Under the pieces are notes generated by a model, which saw nothing but the letters and a program-made list of their open reading frames with translations, made no database searches and had not been told where the DNA came from. From Daldinia sp. FL1419 (Eukaryota > Ascomycota > Sordariomycetes > Xylariales > Hypoxylaceae): a DNA stretch of 27,128 nt. The DNA is taken from contig MU623614.1 in the NCBI GenBank assembly GCA_025201765.1, forward strand, positions 1 to 27,128. The letters are read 5' to 3'. Below, in pieces: positions 1 to 9,967 of this stretch; position 1 is the first letter of the stretch, and each line of letters starts with the position of its first letter. A program made the position numbers and the translations under genes.

Positions 1-3000
1 TAATTATAATTTAAAATTATTCTTGTAATTTCTTAATATTATTTATTAATTTTAATTCTTTATTTATTATTTTTTAATTAATTCTTTTTTTTAATTTAAT
101 TTAAAAATATTATTTTATTATTATTTTTATTTTATAAATATTATATTATTAATATATATCTTTTGTATATTTATTATCTTTTTAATTTCTACCTTTATTT
201 CCTTTATTAAATTATTAATTTCAAATTTAATCATTTTTATTAATTTATTAATTAATATTATAATTATATTTATTTTATTAAATTTGATTTTTATTTTTAT
301 TTTATTTTTCCTTTTTTTTATAATAATGGTCTTTAAGGTAGGTTTGTTTAGGTTGCGGACCTGATTATCTACTATCCATATATCACCCCTTTTATCTCTT
401 CTCAATAATACCACTATCACACATATGATACAATGCCTTTCTATTATTTATTATAATATTAGATTTTTAATAAATTAAATTATATGGCTTTTTATAAAGG
501 TTTTATAAAAAGATAATTAAAAAACCAAAAAATCTCCAATCTTATTATATTTATAATCCAATATTATTTTAAAAAGTTTATTTTGTTTTTATATATATAT
601 TGTGTTAAATAAAAGAAGGTTTATATATTTATAAGTGTTTTATTATTTTTTTAATATTATTTTATTATTAATTTTTTTTTAATATTTTGGTCTTTTTATT
701 AAAAATTATTATAATATTTTGGATTTAATATAATATTTTAATATTATATTACATTAGGTTTATAATCCCAATATAATTACATATTATAAAAATAATTTGC
801 TTGTTAAAGATAAGGAATTATATGAAAAATATGATTATGCCTTTCTAATGCAATTCTGAAAATTAATTACTAAGACTTTACTATAATTTTTCCAAAATCT
901 TTAAACTTTTAAGAAATTTATTAAAGGATTATTAATAATATTTAATAATTATTTTTATTATATTTAATTCTTTACTTACCAAATCCACAACTTTTATATA
1001 TTTTAATAATTTTAAGAAGATTATTTATTTTAATATTATTAATATTATAATTATTCTATAATATAATCCTATTTTATATTTATTTTATTAATATTTATTA
1101 ATTATAATATTTATTAATTATAATATTTTTACTTATTAATAATAAAATTTTTATTTATTAAAAAAAAGGTAAATAAAAAGGTTTTTATAAAATTATTATA
1201 ATTATTAATAAAAATATCATTATAATATCCAATACATCCAGAAGAATATCTATATTCTAGAATTCTTACGTTAAATTTTACATTTAACCTAAAAATAATT
1301 TAATACCTATTAAAGAATTCCAAGTACAACTACCTAAACCCATATTTAATCCAAACAATTATAAAATAATCTTAAAAAAAACCTTATATATACTAACAAC
1401 CTTTTATAAATTAATATTTTATATTTTAATAATAAAAAATAAAATATTTTAATTTTAATTTTTTAATTATATATAATAAAAAGAATTATTATTATAAAAA
1501 ATTATATAAAATATTAAATATAAAAGAATTTTATAATCCAAAATATATAACGCATCAATTTATCAAAAAATAATAATTTTTAAATTATAAATAATTTATA
1601 AAATAAAAAGAAAAAATATATTTACACCTTATAAAAAATTAAAATCTATTATCTAAAATTATAACAACTTTAATAAAAAATTTATTATAATATATATCCC
1701 TACCATTCAAAGGATAAGCCAATATTTTATTCTAACCTTAACTCCAATTCTCCAATATTAAAACATAAAAATTATAATAAAAAATATTACCATAACATAT
1801 ACCTAATTTCAAATATTAATACAACAAATAATATTTATACAACTATTAATAAAATTAAAAAGTAAATACCCCAAAAAAGATATTATTATATATTATTAAA
1901 CTATTATATAATTTAACTAAATTAAAGATATATTAATTTAAAACTTATTTATATCATTATTAATAAAGATTTAATATAAAATTATTAATATTTAATCCAT
2001 ATCTATTAATAACAAATACAACCTTATTTAGAATTACAAATTTTTAAATAAATAATATTTTAAATATTAATATTATAGAATTTTTAATAATAAAAAATAA
2101 AATATTCATCAAAGTTAGAATTAAAACATATCCCTAAAAAATATTAAATATTAAAATTAAAAATTTTAATAACTTACATTTTATTATCCACAAAAAAGAT
2201 TATAATATAATTATTATATAAAGAGGATAAATTAAAAAACTTAAACAATTAAATGTAAAATTATCAAATATAATTAAAAAATTTATAAAATAATAGGTAT
2301 AAAAAATGTACATCTCCTTTATTTACTAATTTAAAGTAAGTTTTAATTATTTAATAATAGCCCAACATTTAAAACCAAACCCTAAAAAAATAAAAATCCT
2401 TAACATCCAAATCAAATAATAAATGGATAATTAAATATAAAAATTTAATTATATTAATTTAAATCTTTAAAATTTATATTTATACATTTTTATTAATAAT
2501 TTATTTATAAATAATAAAAATTTAAATTTATAAATCAATTATATCATTATATTAAATAATAAAAAACCAATTAACTAAAATAATAAAATCTGGATTATTA
2601 ATAATATTATTTATTAATTATTTACCAAATATAAATACATTATTTAAAATATATTTATTAATAAAATTTATAAAATAATTTAAGATTTTAATATTAAGTA
2701 TATTATTTATTATATAATTAACACCATTTTAAAACATCTTTTACTACTTAAAACCCTATTAATTTTATATACTAATTCTTTTTCTTTATACCAATACCTT
2801 ATCCAAATAAACAATATTAATAAGAAAAAATTAATAATTAATTTAATAACCCTACAACAATTATATAAAAATTAAAAAATCAACAATATCTAGTAGATCT
2901 ATGATATATACAATTTTACAGATATTATAACAAAGGTATCCTTAAATAAAACCATATAAATATTAGTAAAAAATAATTAAATTAATTTGTAATTAAAGAA

Positions 3001-3128
3001 ATAAATAAAATAAAAATTAAATATTAGGTTTATAATATAATTATAAAAGAAAATAGAATAAATAATGGTTATATAATTTATATATTTTAATATAATATAT
3101 TATAATTAAAAAATATTTATATATTTAT
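1..3128. other. AT-rich, RIP-like degraded repeat block (left flank)
   Basis: The sequence is almost entirely A and T, with stop codons in all frames and no credible gene. From about 1200 to 2900 the plus strand keeps scattered C but has almost no G: bases 1321-1380 hold 12 C and 1 G. This fits C-to-T mutation confined mainly to the minus strand. Known biology: RIP in Pezizomycotina converts duplicated DNA, mostly transposons, into such blocks. I cannot identify the original element here, because coding motifs are destroyed. Bases 310-420 are slightly less AT-rich but carry nothing I recognise. Confidence 0.85.
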
Positions 3129-3310
3129 TGTTGGATATATAAGGTACTATTATATACAATAGTAAAAGTGAGGGTATTTAAATTAATTCAGTAAAAAGTG
3201 GTTATAGAAGATAAGTATGTATTCTGATTGTACGATCAGAATATGTAATTATATATAAAATTAAAATAGATCTTATATCATTATTAAATCATATGATTAA
3301 TATTCCTATA
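3129..3310 (+). repeat. LTR copy 1 (direct)
   Basis: A 182-bp copy matching 4452-4633 base for base apart from substitutions. It starts TGTTGG and ends CCTATA, where the other copy has CCCACA; both changes are C to T. It contains a near-palindrome at 3216-3247. Confidence 0.75.
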
Positions 3311-4109
3311 TTGGTAACTTTTTTTTTTCTTGTGATATCATGTAACATTTATATGTCTGATATACAAATGCCAGCTAGGTTATGATCTTAGAATATTTAA
3401 ACATATTAAATTTAAATTAATTTTCTTTATGATCTTCCTTTTTATTTTTATTAAATTAAATTAATAACTTCTTATATTTATACTTTAAATGCAAAAATGA
3501 TTAAGAATTTAATTATCTTTATAAACTTTATTTAAAAGAGTAATAATCAACTATTTTAAAACATATAATAATTTTTATATATGATCCTATTTAATAATTC
3601 TTTCTTTTTAAGAACTGTTATTTGTTTATTTAAATCAATCAATAAATATGGTTAATATTGTTCATATTGTAAGATAATTGGTATCAAAAATGTTTCAAAG
3701 GCTTTCTTATAAAAGATTGGGGAACTGCTAAGGCTTGCTGAGGTGTTTGTAAAACTTGAGAGATTATTGTATCTTTAGGTGCTAAGCTGTTATTATTTCC
3801 TTGGGCAGTAATAATAGGCAAAACCTTTTGGTAAAGGTGGGGTTGAAATTTTTAGATGGAGCCTAAGGTTTGTTTTGTTGGTAGGGTAAAATTGCAATAT
3901 GATCTTGATGTTTATTGTTCTTTCTTAATATTTCTTATAATATTGTAAATATAGGTATATATTGTAAATATGAATATATAATGGATATAAAATAGTTTAA
4001 TTAATATAAATTCCTCTGAAATTATTTTACTAATAAAAGAAATTTTAATATTATTTATTTATATATAATAGATATGAATTTTGGCTTGTAAATTTAACAC
4101 TGAAGTTAT

Positions 4110-4349
4110 TTCTACCTTTTAGAGATCTTAAGTTAATATAAGGTATTTTCAAAATTATACATGATAATATAAAGTTCTAAATTTAAGATTATATATTAAA
4201 ATATAAAATCCTAAGGTTGTTCATCTTTTTTTATTAAGATTTAAATTTAATATAAAATATAAGTGTTTTTAAAACTATATATAAGAACATAAAATCCTAA
4301 ATTTAAAACCATATATAAGAATATAAAATCTTAAGGTTATTATATTTAT
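4110..4349. repeat. Tandem duplication, unit about 120 bp
   Basis: Two diverged copies lie head to tail. The words ATATAAAATCCTAAGGTT (4201-4218) and ATATAAAATCTTAAGGTT (4321-4338) are exactly 120 bp apart, and preceding segments also align with the same offset. It lies between the two direct LTRs. Boundaries are approximate. Confidence 0.55.
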
Positions 4350-4451
4350 TATTAAATTTGTTTCCTCTTTTCGGGCATCCTAGTTGATTTGTAATTATTA
4401 TTAATCATTAATTTACCATTAATAATCAATTTGTTATTAATTATTAATTAA

Positions 4452-4633
4452 TATTAGATGGATAAGGTACCATTGCATACAATAGTAAAAATGAAGGTAT
4501 TTAGATCAATTCAGTAAAAAATGGTTGTAGAAGATAAGTACATATTCTGATCGTACAATCAAAATATGTAATTATATATAAGATTAAAATAAACCTTATA
4601 CCATTACCAAATCACATAATTAATATTCCCACA
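4452..4633 (+). repeat. LTR copy 2 (direct)
   Basis: A 182-bp copy matching 3129-3310. It starts TATTAG, where copy 1 has TGTTGG (G to A), and ends CCCACA. The near-palindrome lies at 4539-4570, at the same offset (87 bp) as in copy 1, showing that the two copies are collinear. Confidence 0.75.
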
Positions 4634-5329
4634 TTTATTATTATATAAAAATAAATTTCCCATTTATTTCTTTTAAATAACTTTTTTCTTCAAATAATTT
4701 TAATATATCAATTTTACCTTTATTGTTATTTATTTTATTATTATTTTACTTTTATTTTATATATATACCTACTAATACCCTATTTAGTATTTATATATAA
4801 TAAAATTATAATATTATATAATTTAATAAGAAAAGAAAAAATTATTAATATAAAAATATCAATTATATAATTATAATAATATAATTCCATTTTAATTTTA
4901 TATTTAATTCTATATATTTTAATTTTTAATTAAAATATATTCTTTTTTAAAATACCCACTTTTTTAATTTAATATATCTAAATACCTTCATTTTTATTAT
5001 TATATACAATGGTACCGTATCTATTTAATACTTTTCTTTTAATTTATTTAAAAAAATAAAGAAAATTAATAAAATATTAAAGAAATTTATATATATAATA
5101 TTATTTAAAAATTATAAGATTATAAAATTCATATATAAAATTATTATATTAAATAAAATACCATTTTTATTATTTATATACTTTTGTTATAATAAAAAAC
5201 CTTAAGAAAACTTATAGCATTAATAATCTTCTAATATAAATCCTAAAAAAAAAAAAAAAAAAAACTTAAGGTAAAATTAAACTATTAACTTTTACTAATA
5301 CAGGTTCATTTTACATGAAAATTATCATT
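4634..5329. other. AT-rich block between LTR element and tRNA
   Basis: This stretch contains the inverted LTR copy (4850-5030) and a 20-base poly-A run (about 5245-5264). I see no gene in it. Confidence 0.7.
4850..5030 (-). repeat. Third LTR copy, inverted and heavily RIP-mutated
   Basis: The reverse complement of this stretch aligns with the two direct LTRs over nearly their full length. The best match is at 4975-5030, corresponding to the LTR start, including a GGTACC core and the segment reading AATGAAGGTATTTAGAT on the minus strand. The LTR terminus is decayed to TTAATA on the plus strand, where CCAACA would be expected. Almost every C and G of the palindrome has become T or A. Flanking sequence shows no partner LTR inside the window, so it is either a solo LTR or the end of a truncated element. 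Confidence 0.6.
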
Positions 5330-5426
5330 GCCCGCTTGGCACAGCGGTAATGCGCCTCACTAGTATTTATTAAATATTATTTAGGAAGCTATGAGGAGAT
5401 GACTGGTTCGACTCCAGTAGTGGGCA
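5330..5426 (+). tRNA. tRNA-Thr (anticodon AGT), with a 25-nt intron
   Basis: This nuclear tRNA decodes ACU threonine codons (A34 is normally edited to inosine). The cloverleaf is complete. The acceptor stem pairs GCCCGCT (5330-5336) with AGTGGGC (5419-5425), followed by discriminator A5426. The anticodon stem is CCTCA (5355-5359) with TGAGG (5392-5396), and the T stem is ACTGG with CCAGT. The loop reads CTAGTA, then an intron (about 5366-5390), then A, so the anticodon is AGT at 5362-5364. The intron sits after position 37, the canonical eukaryotic place. Both internal promoter boxes match consensus: the A box TGGCACAGCGG and the B box GGTTCGACTCC. A TTTT Pol III terminator lies at 5432-5435. 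The gene shows no mutation damage although it borders the RIP-like block. Confidence 0.95.
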
Positions 5427-5761
5427 ATTTCTTTTGCTAATTCAATAAATTATTTTTTCCCTTTATTCCTCTAACTATTGGATTAATAAGCCTCAAAACT
5501 AGCTTGGAAAATTCTCTCCTTTGTTATAATTCCCAAAAAAAGCCTCACTGCTTTCTCTAAAATTCTAAGATCAACAAGAATAACCTAAATTCAACTACCA
5601 TAATTTTTCCTGTATATTGTATGATATTAACACATGTACTAACTATTTTTACCTTTTATGATTCATTTTATATTAGGTTAGTCATTTAGGCTCTACTCTT
5701 AATATGCAATTTATGGCAATAATGCCTTTTTATATTGCAATGGGATATCTAAATGCGCCTA
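5427..5761. other. Spacer between tRNA and MITE
   Basis: The stretch begins with the Pol III terminator of the tRNA. The rest is moderately AT-rich, and I see no gene or repeat in it. Confidence 0.6.
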
Positions 5762-5804
5762 ACGTGCCGCACAAGTCAACCGATCAAACAAGTCAACCGA
5801 TCAG
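5762..5804 (+). repeat. MITE left terminal inverted repeat
   Basis: This 43-bp arm contains two tandem 17-bp units starting at 5772 and 5789. It matches the reverse complement of 6154-6196 except at two positions near the outer end. Confidence 0.9.
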
Positions 5805-6153
5805 CCGAAATATAACCGAAAATCAAAGAAATTTGAAAATCGTAACTTTACAAATTCTTAATCTTATTTTTTCAAATTTTAATATATTTTATATTATATA
5901 AATCTAATATTATAAAAAAATTGAAAAAATTCTCCTGGAGGTATATAAGAAATTGGTTAAAATATCAACTGTTTTAAGCCCACTTTTCCGTTTTTTATTT
6001 TTAATAAATTGAAAAAAATCGTATAAAATTTGGAAAAATTATTGTAATTATTACTTTTAAAAGAAATATTTAAATTTTCAAACCGATTTTTGATACGATT
6101 TTTTTTGAATAGAATGCACGTTTACGCACAGATGTATTTTGTATGTATTTTCA

Positions 6154-6196
6154 CTGATCGGTTGACTTGTTTGATCGGTTGACTTGTGGGGTACGT
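6154..6196 (-). repeat. MITE right terminal inverted repeat
   Basis: This is the inverted partner of 5762-5804, with the same two tandem 17-bp units on the opposite strand. Confidence 0.9.
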
Positions 6197-6198
6197 TA

Positions 6199-6282
6199 TT
6201 TACAAGAATAAGAGTTACATGAATTCCCTGGATCAAAACACCTTTTCATTATGTAATATCAAACAAACTAATTTCTCTACTC

Positions 6283-6313
<31 letters not shown>

Positions 6314-6758
6314 GTTCATGAGAATGCAATTTCGCAAATATTATACAGTCAAGTCCAAATAATCACCTCTTGTATCTGAAAAACTGAAACAAACAAGTGT
6401 CAGAAGCTATAGTTACAGTGCTCAACATCTTATAAAGCAAAAAGGTACGTTGCGATACTCGCAAAATCGTTCTTCCGTCTGTCCAAATCCTTCATTCCAA
6501 CTCATAAGATTGCCGGTGTCCAATATAGCGGGGATACGCAGAGGTAGATGAGTGGTCAGGTTAAGTGCCGTCGACAGGCGGTGACTGAGTCGTATCACGA
6601 TGAAAGCTACCTACTTCATCAGCACGGAATAATATCCGGACAAGTATCGCGACCATCAAGTTGTTGACGGCCAAGTGCAAGTGTTTGGGCGATAGTGTAT
6701 ACAGCCAAGTTGTCGACAGGTAGTTTCGTAACAGTGGCAATGAAGCTCAAAGTTCATT
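6199..6758. other. 3' flank of the CxxC-protein gene
   Basis: A 27-base poly-T run lies at 6283-6309. From about 6310 to 6758 the base composition is normal, and this is probably 3' UTR and spacer of the minus-strand gene ending at 6759. I see no coding sequence in it. Confidence 0.5.
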
Positions 6759-9700
6759 TCAGTGTCGCCGCGAAAAGAGGTTGTTGTGCCATTTTCCACT
6801 GGTAGGAGGCTCATGATAGTCAAAGATTCCAAGAGATGTGTCCTCCATTGAGTGACCAGTCTGGCCGGCTACGGAGGAAGCAGGATCCGGAGGCAACAGG
6901 CTAAACCCACTGCCGGACTCCCCTTCATAGGAACTATACACGCCGCTCCTAGGTTGCTTTTTTGAAGGTTCTGGTGGGTTGGACTGGCCGGATCGTTGCC
7001 AGGTATCGCGATGCGGCTGTAGTCTAAGGTTGTGGGTATGGCTGTTACCGTTCTTGTTAGAAGTACCTGCATATTCAGTTAGTTGTTTATCCTGGCTTAT
7101 AGGAAGTTAAGAATATTCCCAAGCGAACTTACTAAGTTTTCTTAGTCGTCCTTTCTGGCCATCATCACCCGTTTCTGACGTATCAGCTAGTTGGAAATTA
7201 ACCGTAGATGCGCCGGCGAAAGCTCCATTCTGTTCCTCACCAGAAAGTAATGACTCTACAGATATCTCAGTGCGAGTCGCAAAATCAGGTGAAAAAAGGG
7301 GGTTAATACTAGGCTCCGCCCAGTTACCACCCGCCAGATCATCAAACAATTTACTGTCTGCTACTAGTTCCTCCTCGACTAAATCTTGCGCGCTTTTTTC
7401 AATCCAGTCCTTGTCTATTCCCCAGTATTCGTCGGTGAATAGCGGAACAGAGGCTGTGGTAGTATACGGCAATCCTGGCGATTGTGGCGATTGTGGCGTG
7501 GGTGGCAATGTGGGAGTATCCGGCGTGTCCGGCTCGGCTTCTGCTGTATAGCCGAAATGTTCCTGGGATTTTTTACCGGTTTCGGTATTGACTTCGCTAC
7601 GAGTCATTTGTGGATAACTAGAATACTCACGAAGGCTTGGTCTTAGACCTCCGTTGCGTTGCTTAGTGTCAGTCATCATAGCCGAAGTATGTTGCTCTTG
7701 AACACTGAGGCGGGAATTGGACTGCTTTTCATGAATGGGTTTGTATTCAGTCAAATCTCGAGCTCGAAGCGGACTTTTGCGGTTCAAGGTGTAGTGGTTC
7801 CTTTTAGGCTCCTGTATCTTGCTGAGGAAGCTAAGACGCCCAAACCTTTCATCCAAGTCCTCGTATGTCTCGTCACGGGCTTCTCTGTTTGAATAAACAG
7901 CTTCTGAGAATGTGGGAATGGCCCTTGGCATAAACCTGGGGACAACCTCAGAGACTGCCTTGGTAGCATTGGGTCGTGGAACTCTAGTTCGTCTTTTTAA
8001 TGGGATGGTAGCTTGGGGCGGGGCTTCGATTCTATCCTCATATACGTCTCTTGGAACTCTGCGTCGGCCGGATCTTATTACACTCCCCTTCGTTCCCCTT
8101 GGCCCGTATCTGGTTTTTGTTCCAGAACCCTTAGTAGGAGCAACATTTTTTAAAGTAGATTCGAGCTTTTTTTCAGAGAGCCTATTCTGACGATTTCGAG
8201 ATATTTCAAACTTTGTCGAATATTTTTCGTCAGGAGATATAGGGGGCCCACCTTGACGGTGGTATTTCCTAGGGCTTTGGATAGGCATAGGTGGCGAGAT
8301 GCTGAAATCAGACTCTTCTGAAGATGTAGACAAGGGTGCCTCCACGTGGTTCCTTCGAACGGCTTTGTGGGATGAGATGGTCGGCGATAGAATAAGCCGC
8401 GCCGGCCTTCTCTTTAGTTTATGGTTACGCCAGGATTTTGCGTCCACCGGCTTGTCATCAGTGACAGTGCCGGTTGTCTCGTAACTAGTGCAGCGTGCAC
8501 ATTGCCGGGTATCCTGTAGGTTAGTGTTAGTCTCGGGGCCATTCCTAGGATGAATTCTCCTATCATATCTTAACTTACATCACCCGTGGTATCAATATCT
8601 TCACCATATTTACTCTTGAGAGTAGCACGGCGGACGCACTTGCGGCAATAGCCTGGGGCTGGGATTTGGCCAATCTCCAAAGGATGCTCTCGTTGGTATC
8701 CCCTGGATCTTCTGTTCCCACAAGCTGCACAGAAATGGATATGTTGCATATACTTCCCAATCTCTTCTACTACTATGCGTGTTTTCTCTTTTTTTCCTCC
8801 ACGGTCTCTTTTTCCTTCTGCTCGAGCTTCCGTGGTTGTACTATAATGCAGTTCGAAATCCTTGGCTTCTCTGGGACTAAATCTTACTGTGTTGTTCGAG
8901 GCTGCTCTACTACTCTCGTTCTGTTGTAGGTTTGTCGCGGGCCTTGTCGGTGTTACTGGAACAAGTGGAGCAGCGGAAGGCATTGCCTGTCCAGACCCGG
9001 GGGTTGAGAAAGCAAGAGGGATAGATTTAGGATATAAAACGGTGTACTGAGAAGGCTGGGGGTATGGACGTGTTGAATTAGCCTGGGGAGTCATGAATAT
9101 CGGGGACTGTACATGTTGGACGGCTGACACCGCAGCCAGAGGCTTTGTTTGCCCTAGACTTTGAACACCACCGTAATCCGAGAGTCGCATAGCGTATATG
9201 GGAGGATTACTAGGTGAAACAGACGGCAGGCGTGGGGTAGGCGTCATAGTCACCAGGCCATTGCCTCCATCTTTAAGGCTCCAAAATGAGGGCGATTGCA
9301 GCAGAGAAGGCGTGTTAGCCATCGGGGTTTTTCGAATGCGTATATTAGCATTTGTATCGAACCAACTTGACTTTCTCGCTCCAGATGATTCTCCACTGCA
9401 TGTATCACCGGGATTGACATGATAGATTCGCTCAGAAGGCGACATGAAGGCAGATTGTAAGGTATCTTTACCTATTGTTTCTACTGGAGAGAGTTTTTGT
9501 CCATAAGATGGGTGGTATGCTGTATCAGATTGAGTCGATGGAGATGGTGTGATAACACCTGAACTTTGAGAGTAGAAGCTTCCGAACCGACGGGCTCGCT
9601 TTTCTGCATTCATACGAGACGTGAAACTAAGCTCGTGACCGGGAAAAGCGAATCCGGGGTCCTCTAAGGATTTGTCACGCTTTTTACGACCAAGCGCGGG

Positions 9701-9967
9701 TTTTCCACTCTTACTTATGGTAAGATAAACCCCGCCAGTACCAGGTAGTAATATATCACCGTCCTTGTAGCTATATCCTTTCTTCGACTCCGACTGTTCT
9801 GATCGAGGACTGCCATCCCTGGTGCTTGTTAATAAGAATCACAACTTAAGGAAGGAGGGAACAAATTGTCAGGGAGCAATCACAAATCAAGATTGAAAAA
9901 AAGAAAAGAAAAACCCTTACTTAGAATGATGCCGATCCGCCGGCGGGAATAGCTTGAACGGAGCCAT
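6759..9967 (-). CDS. Protein of unknown function with three CxxC cysteine pairs (993 aa)
   Basis: Hand-built model: join of 9921-9967, 8579-9824, 7133-8513 and 6759-7066 on the minus strand. The introns are 96, 65 and 66 bp; the second and third have clear branch sites (ACTAAC, AACTAACT) before CAG. All four exons join in frame and the stop is TGA. The start MAPFKLFPPADRHHS is followed by a short conserved-looking block up to about residue 95, then long Ser/Pro/Thr-rich, probably disordered sequence. Around residues 360-440 is a compact region with cysteines C381/C384, C409/C412 and C436/C439, which could bind zinc. Intron 2 separates the last pair from the other two. The region after residue 440 is again polar and low in complexity, with many SP/TP sites. 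I do not recognise the family, and zinc binding is inferred from cysteine spacing only. A nuclear or scaffold role is possible but unsupported. Confidence 0.85.

Larger units (their letters stand above)
3129..4633 (+). mobile_element. Degraded short LTR retrotransposon-like element with two 182-bp LTRs
   Basis: Two direct repeats of equal length (3129-3310 and 4452-4633) align without gaps; most differences are C/T or G/A, as RIP would produce. The left copy begins TGTTGG and the right copy ends CCCACA, the usual TG...CA form. TTTAT flanks both outer ends (3124-3128 and 4634-4638), a possible 5-bp target duplication, although in such AT-rich DNA this is weak support alone. TTGG follows the left LTR at once (TGG at 3312-3314), as a primer-binding site would. 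The interior is only about 1.14 kb, has no ORF, and shows no clear polypurine tract before the right LTR. It may be a non-autonomous (TRIM-like) element, a deleted copia/gypsy element, or two nearby solo LTRs. Confidence 0.65.
5762..6196. mobile_element. MITE-like element with 43-bp terminal inverted repeats, TA target duplication
   Basis: The left end (5762-5804) and right end (6154-6196) are inverted copies differing at only two of 43 positions. Both ends begin ACGT and are flanked by TA (5760-5761 and 6197-6198), the target site used by Tc1/mariner-pogo elements. Within each inverted repeat a word beginning CAAGTCAACCGATCA occurs twice with a 17-bp period. The 349-bp interior is AT-rich and non-coding, so the element must rely on a transposase made elsewhere. 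The ends are far less mutated than the LTR element nearby, suggesting a more recent insertion or escape from RIP because of its small size. The family is inferred from the TA duplication and the ACGT ends; no database was searched. Confidence 0.85.

Noticed and set aside
127..420. Minus-strand ORF of 97 codons rich in Ile, Lys and Asn
   Set aside because: Its composition simply reflects A/T-only DNA in the RIP-like block; no protein-like pattern is visible.
5704..5901. Plus-strand ORF of 65 codons
   Set aside because: It runs across the boundary and inverted repeat of the MITE and ends in AT-rich DNA, so it is a chance frame.
6283..6309. 27-base poly-T run as a terminator
   Set aside because: It lies hundreds of bases from the nearest stop codon, and homopolymer runs are common in the spacers here. 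A Pol III role is unsupported because no tRNA precedes it closely.
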